From contig NC_088304.1 of assembly GCF_032854445.1 (NCBI RefSeq), positions 36,538,108 through 36,602,107 on the forward strand: a stretch of DNA of 64,000 nt, written 5' to 3'. Made by a program: the position numbers and the translations under genes. This document shows, in pieces, positions 18,351 through 31,100 of the stretch (position 1 is the first letter of the stretch; the number at the start of each line of letters is the position of its first letter). Source of the DNA: Liolophura sinensis (taxonomy: Eukaryota; Mollusca; Polyplacophora; Chitonida; Chitonidae). Below the pieces are notes generated by a model. The model was given only the letters and a program-made list of their open reading frames with translations, ran no database searches and was not told where the DNA came from.

Positions 18351-21300
18351 TACCAGATCTACACGTCCTGGAGTATTTTTATTCAAATCGACTGTGGTGA
18401 TTTTAGCTATATTATCAGTGTTAGTTGCATTTAGCAAGCAATGCCAAGCTAAATATTCTTTTCAATGCGCCTTTCAATATAAATTTAGATCAGTTATGAG
18501 TATTTGCCCTTTTGGTTCCATCATAGAACGCCACAGTCAACATATATTATTCTTTCCAATTCGATTGTGGAAAGCTTAGTTTAGTATACTGCCAGAATAT
18601 TTTCCCTCTCCCTTTTACCTTTTCTCCCTCATGGGGCGCCATGCTTAAGAATACTGTTCTTTCCAATTCGTCGGTGGGAAGCCTGGCATATGTACCTTAA
18701 TGGTCATTGTTCAAGTGGCTCCATTTTGAGCATTAACTGACTGACCTGCGGGAAACCTGCTTCAGTTATGGTTATTTATCAGCGCACTGCTGCCATGCGC
18801 CTCAATTTTAATGTTGCGTGGAATCAAGATATAAGTTAAATGCTGCTATTCTTTCCCTTTGGTCATGTACAAAGAGAGCTTAGTTAAAATACTTCCCAAA
18901 TAGTTTCATCAATGGAGACACAAGTGGCAAATAGTAACAAATGATATAACCTTAATTATTTCGGGCGATGGGTCGATCAGGCCTAAGCTTAACTATAATC
19001 AAACAGGAATGGTCGAGTTAGTCAAGGGAAAACCAGTTTTGGGGAAAATGAAAACATGATGTCGCTTCATTAGTCACCTTGTATGGTAAAAGGCATAGCA
19101 GGGTTCGATTGATGCCAAGTACCTCCTCTGTTCAAAAATCATTTGCGTCAAATAGGTCACAACTGATTTTTAACATGGCGGCCCTTTTGATTTTCTCGAT
19201 GTTCACTAACTTCTGAACGCGATATCTTGGTTGTACAAAATCACAAGCATTGAAGGTTACGTATCATAAACTTTTGATTGGGGATGTTTTATCGATCCAT
19301 ATGTATGTTGTTTTCTTTTGTTTTAATGTTACTATTCTTTCCAAGTCAACTGTGCAAGCCATTCTTCCCAACTCGCTTCCACAATGCAACACACAGTTTA
19401 ACGGTAAATATATAACGTTTAATTAACGTGTTTAATTAAGGTTTTTTTAAACTAAATATTCCTGCATAGATCGAAATACTGCTCATGAACTAAGCGTCCA
19501 TGAGGCCTCGTCCTTTCTTTTACTTTTGTTGTATATTAAATGTGATGACAACACAGGATTTTGAACAATTCTAGATCAGTGACATCTAATAAATTGCAAC
19601 TAACATTTTACCAAATTCTGCTCACGCAGTGGTGATTGTGGTCGTGTAATTTGCATCGTGACAAACACAACAGGCAGTATTTCAACGGTTACATGTGACC
19701 ATATGCCAATTATGACAGCGTTATGAATATTTTTCATCAAGGAAGGGAAAGTTAAAATCTGAGTACCCTTTGTAATTTGCAAACGGAAAGCTTAAATCAG
19801 TTATTAGTATTTTTGAATATTTTTTCTAGTTCCATTACGGTCTTTTAATAGTTTAATATTAATAGTTTAATTTTGAGTATCCATTCCAATTTGCGTGTGA
19901 AATTCAAATCGAAATTCACAGAGAACTCCAATGCGCAAGCGCCTCATCACGCGGCCAGACCGTTGTAGGTGTCTCCTGTTAAGCCTATGTTTACCAGTCA
20001 TCAACACGTTACATAACTCTGAGTAAAGTGTTTCGGGGTGATTACGTAATCACACTAGTGTAATGAAGTTTAATGAGCTGGACAGAGACTTTACCAGAAG
20101 CCTTTGAGGTGGACAAAAGTGGTGATGAGAGGACCAAAAACTGTGACAGGGATTGAGCTTTGACAGGAATTTGCCAACTTTACCTGTAAGAACGACTCGA
20201 GTTGAATAAATTTTGGCTTTTTAAAAATTAAGTTATGGATAAAATATGGATGGTTGAGACGTTTGTTTTCTTAATAGAGTTTCATCCACACTGATTAGGC
20301 CATTAATGTAGAATTTGCCACGTTTAAACATAGTACAAAGTTTTTGATTTTTCAGTGGCTACTTTTTCAAAATGTATATGATTATACAAATATGTATGAT
20401 TTTGAAAGCAGCAGAGCACACAGCCCTACAACCATCGGACGCACCCTAGCCCATACACCCAATGCTGCTCTACCCTACCCCCACTTACCGTGTGTGTTAT
20501 CTACTACTAATTAGTTCATCCGTGTCATCAGCACGTTGATTTGTCTACATGACGATCACATATAGTCCAAGCCACAGACCTGGATATACGACGCTGTATT
20601 TGGTCAGTCTGTGGAAGCAATCAGTGGGAAATGACGTAATGTAATGTTAACTGTACACGCAATCACCGTCACTGGGATGAAGGCACATTTGTGATCACAT
20701 ATGTGGTATCCTGATTTATGTTTGAGATGCGTTGGGACTGAATAAATGTTTACCATAGAGTTATAACAAAGATCCTGGACGTTTTCATAATGGCGATAAA
20801 TATAGAAAGGGTTATCAACTAAGTTTGAAATAGCATCTTTGATCAAATATTGCTATAATGTAATGTCTATGTTAAATAGTGTATTAACGATAGTATTTTT
20901 ACGGATTTGTGGTAACACAAATCAATGATACCATGCTACACTCGGTTCTCTGGACCACATTTGCTAATATACGCAGTAATAATATTACATACAAAGGGTC
21001 TTACGCAGCGATCGCAAGATGCGCATGGCGTGACATCGATGGTAACATGTAGTGAAGGGATACGGCACTATGGTAAAGGCGAAAGACCTTTCCTTGCTCG
21101 AGATGCACAAATACGGCAAAAGCACTTTCCATGGCGATATATCTATAAAGTATATGTTGTCATGGAATTTGCGACTGCTTCTTAAAATGGGCTGCAAAAG
21201 AGAAGGTGCCATTCCTGACAATTACGGAACAGCATATAGAACAAGTAGGAACGTGCACAGCAATTATAGGGTTCAGGATGAGGTGGGGTGGGGTGCCTGG

Positions 21301-23770
21301 GGGTGGGGTATTCTTCGTGTTAAGACAATATCACGTCAGTATAGCAAGGCATACAGCTCCAGCAGGTTGAGCGGGATGGATGAGTGCGTAAGAGATACGG
21401 CGGTGCAGGTGGAAGTCTGGGTGGACCTTTGTGTAGGGTGGCATCTGTGATTGACTCTGCAACGAGCATCTGCCAAACTGCAACCAAAAACCAGACCCTT
21501 TTCCATCGAGATGTGTATACAACATAGGGCAATATGGCCCATTACTGTGTGTAAACCGTACAATAGACGGCAGGGATGAGTTTTGGCCAGATGGTCATGA
21601 TCCACTGCGAAGAAAGTCCAGACGCTATCAGTGTGAGAGGTGGTAGAGGTGAAATAGTGGGGGATGTTTTTTCCACAGTCCAACGTAATAAAAGATGCTA
21701 CTAGAGTCAATATGATAATAGCACACCCACAGCCGCCATAAACTGCATCTATACAAAAACATCTATGCTCCATTTCACTAAAATGGCGAAAGTAATAAAA
21801 CACCTTGTAACCATGCATACCTAATGATCACATCTGCTTCTGTCATCTTTAAAGTTTTAAACACCTCTGATGTAACTTCACAAAACAACTGCTAAATTCA
21901 TCAGCTAAAGTATGTGTAAATCTTACTTATGTTGGCACTGTGTTTCTGGCCTAGACAGTACACCAAGTAAATAGCTACATAACTTTGAAAGAATATGTAC
22001 ATTGGCTACATAACTTTGAAAGAATATGTACATTGTTGGCATTTCAGTTGGCTTATTTTCCTATTTTGCTCTTCAGCCAATCAGTGTGTAATAGAACTAG
22101 TATACTGGAAATATTGGGAAAGCCATACATGTCCTCTACATGTACCCCTACACCTACAAATGTTATTGTCAATGCGCTGGTACAGACAAAAGAAAGGGGA
22201 AACGGGAGAAAAAGAAGCTTAAATATCAATCCAACGTGCGTTTAAACTACATAATAAAGCGCAAAAGCATAGTGTTAATTCCAAATCAGATAAATAAATA
22301 GGTAATGCGTTATATTGAAAAGGTTTGTCATTCCAGTTGCGTTTTATTTTGGAAACTCATGCTTTCATTCCCGTACAGCGAGCTCTATTTGTGTATTGGA
22401 AAACCTAAAACATGAAGCTGTCGTGATAAATATTATTGAAAGCGAAATCTAACCCCGAAACAAACAATCCAAAATAAATAATACAGTCCATGGACGCAAC
22501 TAGAAAAGGTTAGGGGAAAGTACTCTATAAACTTTTACGTCATGAATAGTCTCCCCTGAAAAGTATGGCGGGCTGTGCAAGAGGGGCTGTGATTTAAAAG
22601 GAGTTTCAGTCAACGGAAGAAGGAAACAGCACCGAAATCCAGGTTCTTTCTTTAAGACCCCTACTGCTACTCTCCGCTTTTCTTTTCCACAATTAAAGCC
22701 TACATGTCCAAGTGTACAACTGCGTAGTTTTTATAATAGTTCTAAAATGTATTCATTTTGTTTCTTTGCTTAAAAGTCAGCAGATCATATAAGTACGGAA
22801 TTGGTAGAATTGAATCACACTTGGTAGTGGGGTAGGTACTTTTCATGGCTATTCTACAGCTTAGAAAGAACAAAATGTTGGATTTGCCAAATTTGTTTCA
22901 AAACAAGTAGAAAATTTTAAATCGATATTTTTTTTTGATAATTGATCAGTTTTCACCTCTGAGAATACATTAATGCCAACTCAGTTTACGACGTTTATTT
23001 TCTTATAACTGTAGCATAACATCTTATACTCTTGGTACTTATTTGAATCAAAACCATGTTAGCGAAAGCGGATGTAGGAGATAAAAGTATCTTCTATCTA
23101 AAGTCTGATTCAAAGACGCCCTATATTCGAACCCTATAAATTTCCGTATCACGCTCCAGCACATGTAGACCAGTTAGCTTACTCGTTCATAGTATGTCTG
23201 TAAATAAGTTGAAGCCAACTGTGAGATGCGCAGTCACGCCAAACGGGTTACTTGATATACAAACATGATGACAAATTGCACATACCCCCGGCGTGTCCGG
23301 AACACTGACAGTGTAAATCCACATGTGGATAGTTGCTGTAACTCTATCCTAGCGTAAATCGATGTCAACCTTCTGGGTCATTGCGCTTCGCTGGCGTGCT
23401 AACCGCCTCATCTACGGGGTCCCCCATTCAAGCCATAGCACTTCGGCAAAAATGGACGGTAGCTGATCTGGCCTTCAGGCCTTCTGTAAAACCTATTTAA
23501 TGCTTTGCACGCACGTAAACGCTGCAGAGTATAAATTATTTGCGCCTTGGCGATAAATTTGCAGGGAATTCATGTCAAAGCAAAATTTGTACATATATAT
23601 ACTACAGCGTAAGGATAGATGTAGAAATTAATAGTGCATTTATCGAAGAGAATGGAATATTTTGATTGACATGTAAAATACTGATAGCAGGTACCTCATT
23701 GGATCTTCACTGTAGACAATAGCCCCAAACCAAGAACCATCAGTCTAGAAGAGGACTAACCAGATTCAAG
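18350..23770. other. Intergenic DNA upstream of SLC13
   Basis: No gene is supported. A degenerate motif TTCTTTCCAATTCG...GGAAGC recurs near 18549, 18657 and 19329. A 34-bp direct duplication lies at about 21965-22035. Fragments resembling SINE A occur near 23374-23465. The open frames around 20925-21818 do not resemble known proteins. Confidence 0.45.
21965..22035. repeat. 34-bp direct tandem duplication
   Basis: GCTACATAACTTTGAAAGAA followed by TATGTACATTG occurs twice back to back with no differences over the shared core, which suggests a recent duplication. Confidence 0.85.
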
Positions 23771-23902
23771 ATGGCAGCTAATCATGGTGTCTCGTATCGA
23801 CAGATGTCCGTGTTTCGTCAACTGTGGCTGTTCAGAGACACCATTGTGACAGTCACTTCCCCTGTGCTTCTGTTACCACTCATCTTTATGAACCCTTCAC
23901 CG
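23771..23902 (+). CDS. SLC13: SLC13 exon 1
   Basis: ATG in the context TTCAAGATGG opens 44 codons: a short cytosolic N-terminus, then the first hydrophobic helix ([11 protein letters not shown]). The donor is GTAGGT. The exon length fits phase 0 at exon 2, so this start is preferred over later methionines. Confidence 0.85.
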
Positions 23903-25128
23903 GTAGGTTGGCTAGTTGGAGGAACAGTCTGGCTGGATTTTATATTATAAATGAGGCCGAAGAAGCTCATGTAGACATGTACATGTTGAGTTATTTTAAT
24001 TCTTTATTTTTTTATTCTCTAGAAAAATCCGCAGATGTAACGGCACTTAGGTTCATGGGTAAAGGAAATTGGACAAAGCTCGATGGAAAGCATAACATTT
24101 TACAGGAACCAAACATTTCTATTATGCAACTTGAATTATATTTGGGTTGGTGTTTTACGCCAAGAATTACGCGAATAATCAGGAATATTTCACTAACATA
24201 GTATGATGGTAACAAGCATTATGGTAGAAGGGGGCTGAACCTGTGGTAGCGCACGACCATGCGCAAGATGCTGGAAGACCTTCCTATGTACGACCGGAAA
24301 GGAGTGCGTGAGCGCTTGGGGTTTTACGTCGTACTCTACAATTTTTCAGTCATATGATGACGACTGGAAAGGAAGCCAGCACGATATGGGCTTAAGCTCA
24401 CAGCGATCAGTTACAGGACCCATGGTCATCCATGACCTCCAGAGCTCCAGACTAAACAATGAGGTTCAAACACGTGACGTCATTGTGTGAGGTGAAACAA
24501 CAGACTATAGGTTCTCCACGAAATCCCCAGTGCAACTGATACTCATCATGACTTCGTAAAAATGAAAGAGAAGGCTGAAGAAATATTTGAATCACTTCAA
24601 ATGTAAATTGGAGTCAACAGTTTCAGATCATATAATCATTTCATACACTGGACGATTTCAAGGGAAGGTTATTGGTTGTCTCTGATATTAACACATTTTT
24701 CGCTTTGATGTGTCAAAGTGTGGGTACGGCATCTTGTAGATGGTGGTATACACAGTAACAGGTATTTGTCAAATGGTAACTATGCTTAAGACATTTTCAA
24801 GTTGCGGGATTTAGATGTCAAAGTGAGGGTGCGGTCATCTGTTTCTTTTTTTCATGATATAGTTGCTGATGTATGTTTCTGATGTGAGCGTTTTTGTGCG
24901 GCATTCAGGTGTCAAAGTGTGCTTACGGTGTACTACTGATGGCCGTGTACTGGGTAACAGGGGCTATTCCGGTCGAGATTACTGCCCTCCTTCCCATGGT
25001 CATCTTCCCACTCCTGAGTCTGGTGAAGGCTGGTGACCTCAGCAGACACTATCTCAAGGTCAGTCTTCTCAGCGACAAGTTCAAGAGCTTCTGAAGATTT
25101 TATAACAAGGGTTTTCTGTAATACAAAA

Positions 25129-25190
<62 letters not shown>

Positions 25191-28100
25191 TGATATTGAC
25201 ATTACAAAAGTTATTTTATTGTTATAGCAGAAGATGACATATATACATGCACATATCGCATTAAAAACAAACAAACATGATGACACTGTTTGATGATTGG
25301 TATACATGTACATTATAGTACAATTATTTCCCTTATTTACACGTTACATATGGCCTTCAGGATGGGACTGTTTTACTTATCGGAGGTATAATGGTAGCCC
25401 TGGCGATAGAACGTTGGAACCTACATAAGAGGATTGCGCTGAAAGTTCTCCTTTTTGTTGGAGCTAAGCCCAGATGGTAAGTAATAAAAAAGTTTATTCT
25501 TTATCATTTGAAGAACTTATCTCATCATCAGTACACGTATCTGTATTGTATTTTGATAATATTGTTGGTTGATGTTCGCTGAACTAAGGCACAATATAGT
25601 TTTCCTTATCGCACTTTTACAGTTACAATGTACCTTGAATTATGTCCCGTTCCTAAATTAAAAAAAATTCTCTTATTTGCGACCAACCCTCGGTTTATTG
25701 GATAATTGAAAATGAGTGAGATTGGCCAGAATAAATATCCTGCTCCAAATAATAGATAAACCTATTTTGATTATTACAAACATAATTTGAGTAACACTAA
25801 AAATCAGTATGTAATGAATTCTGTTTTTTTAACACACTCAGAACTATTTCACGCATAGGACAACTTTCAGGTGTATCGGTGATATGGCAGGAGAACATCG
25901 GTCACAGCTGGAGGAAAAGCTCCCCAATTTTTCAGTTGTCTGAACAACGTCTTGCTGTATTTTGAGTGCATGCCCTTTACAGAGAAAATGAAGGTCAGGG
26001 TAACAATGACGTTGTTGTTGTAAGGTTATTGTTGGGGTTCATGTTGACTTCCGGTGTGTTATCTATGTGGATCTCCAATACCGCCACTTCTACCATGATG
26101 ATACCCATTGCTAAGGCCGTCATGGAAGAAATCTCACGAGAGACAACGCAATACGACGAGGAAGCTGATGAGCTCGTGGAACAGAAAGGTTTGTTTAGAT
26201 TTTTGCACGGTAGACTGCTATCACAATGACGTCACCATGTGTGTACAATTTGAATTATGGGATTTCAAGTGGGTTAAATCTTCGTAAGTGTAAGATGACT
26301 GAAAGATGCAATGTTTTACAGAGCTCAGGGCTGGTTGTCCACCATATTTGTGCATTGCATTGAACAATTATGTGCTTTGGTTAACTTTAACCAATGAAAT
26401 TGCAAGCTACACACATTGTTTCTTTTATACAGTATTTCAAATACTGTTTGCTTTCAAACATTTACTTTCAAACATTTAGTTTTATTTTCAAACTGTCGGC
26501 AAACATTTATTTGAAACTGTCCATTCAAAGAAATCGATAATCTTTCCTAATCCCATCTTTCCAAAGCCAGTAATATTGTGTGGATTTTAACAGTAGTGTA
26601 ACTGAACTGAAGGTAAGTGTTCGAGTCAAGCAAGGAACAATTTTCAATAGATTACAAATGCGCTTCAAGTTTTCCCAGTATTGAATTGTTTATGATTCGT
26701 CTATTGTCGGGTTTCAATGATTCGGGATATCTTTATTACCATAGCCAACAATCAGAGAAAGTCTGTGCTATACTATGAGTAAATATAGTTTGAACTCTCC
26801 TTAGGAGGCGTTCGAGTTACTGCCCCTAATATATTGAGAACAGAAGACACAGAGACCAATAAGGTATGTCTTTTTGTTTTAGATATTTTAATGTTTTAAT
26901 CGCGGAGATTTCTTTTATTTTATGGGTCAGTGTTTAAAATATCATCGATCTTCTTACTTTTAGGCTGGCCTCCGCTAATTTACATCTTTCAAACTGTAAT
27001 TGTAATTTGGATGCATTTATAGTATTTTTAACCACGAAGTGTGTGTAAAATCCCAAACAGGAATTTACAGTTTCCTATATTACAGTAGCTAACACTGTGT
27101 TTGGCGAAAGCCTGGTCATCTGTATCACCCATTCCGTTTGATTCCAGGCACGCGTGGGTAAGACTGTTTGGTGAAACAAAGGGCACGATTTCACGAAAAC
27201 TTCTTTTGCTGAAAAGAGGAGAAAGCGTATATTTAAGTCCAGATGAAAGACTGTGAAAAGCTGATTTTAAATGTTGTCTTCAATATTTTTTCCTTCTTTA
27301 AAGAGGAAAAGGCACTTGAACATAATTTTGTGTGGTGGGTATATTGGAGCCAGCACACAAAAATATTTTCAAAAACACGTTTTTCATGAAAAAAATCGGG
27401 AAAAAGACCATAGTTTCAAATAAATTTTCACATTCTTTTTTGGCATTATTTTTTGTTTCCTCGGATCACGCGGATAAGATTGTATTTGGCAAAAGCCTGA
27501 TCATCTGTACCTGATTCCATTTTAATTTTCAGGCTCTTGTTGGTGGAACTGTATTTGGTGAAGGCCTGGTCATTTGTACCACATTTTGCTGCTATATTTC
27601 CAGAAACGGGTGGGTGGAACTGTATTTGGTAAGGGCCTGGTCATCTGTATCGCCTACTCGTCCAGTATTGGAGGAATAGCCACACTGACCGGGACTTTAC
27701 CTAACGTGGTTCTCAAGGGACAAGCCGACCTGTAAGTTTCCTGCTGACTGACAAGCCAGAGACAGTTATTGGTTTTCGGTGCAATAATGAGAACATCTAA
27801 AATATAACAATGTGATAATGAGAATATTCAAAATGAAACCAAAAACACCGACGAACAAACTTAACACCAGTTAAAAGAAACAATCTGTTAAAACTCGAAA
27901 ACCACAAAACTTTTATGACATTTTCTATAACCGGTCAATGTTTGACCTACATTTTCCCCTTTGTGTACATTATCGCCTGCACTGTAATTCAGTAGAGCGT
28001 TCTTGAGGCTTCAGTGTTTATGAGTTTCGTGCCATTGTGAATAGGATATGCATTTTGGAAATATCTATCGATGTTGTAAACATGTTTACAATTAAAGCAT

Positions 28101-31100
28101 CAAGAATTTTAATCTATAAATATGAACGACGGAGTTGCGAAGCGCGCAGTCATTTACTCAAGTCTATTTGAGAGCTCTCATGTACTCAAGTCCATTTGAG
28201 AGCTCTCATGTACTCAAGTCCACATGAGAGCTCTCATATACTCAAGTCCATTTGACAGCTCTCATGTACTCTTGAGCGCTGTTATATTTACTGTCATCCA
28301 CGGTGAAGGATTTTTACTGGGTTTGGAGACATCCGCTTTCACGTCGTTCGACGTTCGTCATTTGTTCTCCAGCTTGTGTTTCGCCATTGGCTATTTTGGA
28401 GCTTGTGTCTCTCATTGCCTATTTGTGCGATTACGTACATTTCATCCCATTTTACTCTGAAAGTGACTTTGTGTTACTTTTCCGAGGAGTGAAACATAAA
28501 TTACCAGCTCGGCATCACAGACGCTAGTGTTAATCCGTCCGCCCTGATAAATTACACCTTCACAGGCAGTTGTGGACCAGCCATCGTCAGCGTGCCGTGC
28601 CATTGTCACTTGTTCGACCTCTTAACTGTTGTCAGTTGTATTATTTAACTGTTTTGTTCAAATATATATATATATATATTGAACTTATTCCAGCGTATGC
28701 CTGTTTCATTGCTTGATTTTTGTAAGGCCTATCGCTAGAGTTAAACAAGCCAGTTATTTCACATCTGTACTCTCCGATAGTGATACCCTTACACTGCCTA
28801 CAACTGTCTTACCATTGGATACCAAAAGTATAACATATACACGGACTTTTATAAAACCAGCTAATTATAACACAAACATTCAGGTAGGCCTTCACACATT
28901 TGACATAGATAGAATGCGATGATGCTAAGACTGCGATGATTCTGGTGTCTGTCTAGTTTATTTAAAGGTGAGGCCGGTGTGAACTTTATTTCCTGGTTTT
29001 ACTTCGCCTGTCCCCTCTCGCTCGTCTGTCTGCTCCTGGCCTGGGTCTGGTTACAGTTTTATTACCTGGGATGGAAGTAAGTTTTCTGTGTGTTTAGTGG
29101 TAGGTCTTCAGGAGCAATCTGTCCGACGGCATTTTTCAAACAAGTTCGACATCATTCACCCAATCACATTTTGTAATTCGTCCCTTACCACATTGCCATC
29201 AACCCAGCCTTATCAAACCTGCATTAAATTAATTGAATTACTTTTCCGAACATTGACAATGTAATATTTCAAAGTTTTTTCTTAATTTATTCATCTTCAC
29301 CTCTCCAAACATGTAACCGTCATTGTTTCAAAATTTGTGTCTTATTTTCATGAATTTTTCAAACGCCCGTTTACATTTTTACCCATTTACTAATATGTTT
29401 ACCATCTAAATATAGTCCGATCGATTCTCTAAAAGCATGGCTTTTCCAATCGTTTTAAACCATAAACGTATCTCCATATATTCCCTGCTTTCACCAATTC
29501 TCTAATCGTCACACGTCTCAAATCGTTGCCGGGGTGGGGGTCGGAGGTGTGGTGTGGGGTGTAGGGGATAGGAGATGGGGGGTGGTGGGAGAGATGGCTT
29601 CTTCACTTCTAGGGTCACGAAGAAATTCACATACTACTTTTCGGGTGTTCATTTTACTATTCTTCCAGCCAATAATGTACATGTTACAATTAATCAACCG
29701 GTCGCATACCACTCTGTGTTACCAGGCAGACGTTGTGTGTGAGTCAAAGACAAGAAAACCCGGCGGAACGACATGACAAAGCTGTGAGGGCGATGCTGCA
29801 GGCGGAGTACGACAAACTGGGCAACATGACGTAAGGGTTTTATTACACGTATGTAAATAATGTATACCCAATTTATGCATGTAAGACGAATTGGTATATG
29901 AATGTCGGACTTGACGCTTATATTTCTGACCTGATATTTGTGAGCTGTAGAAGCTGTAGGAGCTGTAGTTTTACGCCGTACCCAAGAATATTTCACTTAT
30001 AAGACGACGGCCAACATTATGGTGGGAAGAAACCGTGGCAAACCCGGGGACACCCACGACCATATGCAGGTTGCTGGGAAACGTTGCCACACATGGCCGG
30101 AAAGGCAGTCAGCATGAACGGAACTTGAATTCACATCGACCGCGCTGGTCATTGCGCCGCGCTGTCATGCTAAACACCTCGGCCACGGATGCCCCCAATT
30201 AGCCGAATGAGTCATCAACTGCACTTTCCCATATCTCAGTTGAATCTCAGGAAAACGCATGTTAAATCGCCCTTGAGGACTTCTGCAAAAACTAAGAGAA
30301 CAATTTATCTAGGCTACTTAGTTTGTCAGTGATTGCAAAAAGTCGCGACTTCTTTTTTTGTTGGTCACAGTGTAACATGAATTGGAACCTGTGCCAGTAG
30401 AGTGTAGTAGGCCGATATACATGTCAAGTCTCCAGCTTTTTTCAGCACGGCACAATGATCTAGCCTCCCACCAAGACGGTCGCTGTGAGTTCAAGTATTG
30501 CTTGCTTCTTCTCCGTCGTACGTGGGAAGGTCTGTAGTAAAACCTGCGGATGCTCGTGGGTTTCCCGGTTTTCTTCCACCATATTGCTGGCCACCGTCGT
30601 ATAGGTGAAACATTCTTGAGTGCAGCGTAAAACACCTATGAAATAAATAAGTAAATTATCAGTAAAATCGTTTATCCTTTATCCTTTATTTTCCTGCCAT
30701 CAGGTTTGCTGAGTGGATGGTGACAGCTCACTTTGTGTGCCTGGTCTTACTCTGGTTGACGAGAGAACCAGGTTTCTGTCCCGGTTGGGGGCAGCTCTTC
30801 AACAGGTGAATCATATTTATTTGCACAACTGGTGGCCGTTTCTCAAATGGATCATAACGTTACGCCGCCTGGATCGTAACGTTCCGCCTGTCTAATTACC
30901 ATAACGTCGAATACTGACGGCATACGCCGCTTTGGTATTTGCGACCGACATAACGTTACAACCGCTTTGAGAAACAGATCGCGACTGAGTGTGAATTGAG
31001 TGTGTCGTAACCTTTTTCCTAAAAGACCCTGGTAAAGATTATAAAACCATTTAAACTTCGGCAACTGAACACACCGATTAGCGACGAACGGTGAATGTAG

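Noticed and set aside
21052-21818. Overlapping open frames of 132 (+) and 160 (-) codons
   Set aside because: They overlap on opposite strands, look like low-complexity composition, match no family I know and show no splice or start context.
26025-26229. Reading SLC13 exon 4 past 26188
   Set aside because: The open frame continues, but the phase of exon 5 and family alignment require splicing at the GTTTGT after GAACAGAAAG.
28957-28980. Acceptor AG at 28977 for SLC13 exon 7
   Set aside because: With the phase left by exon 6 it would give an immediate TGA; the AG at 28956 keeps the frame and family length.
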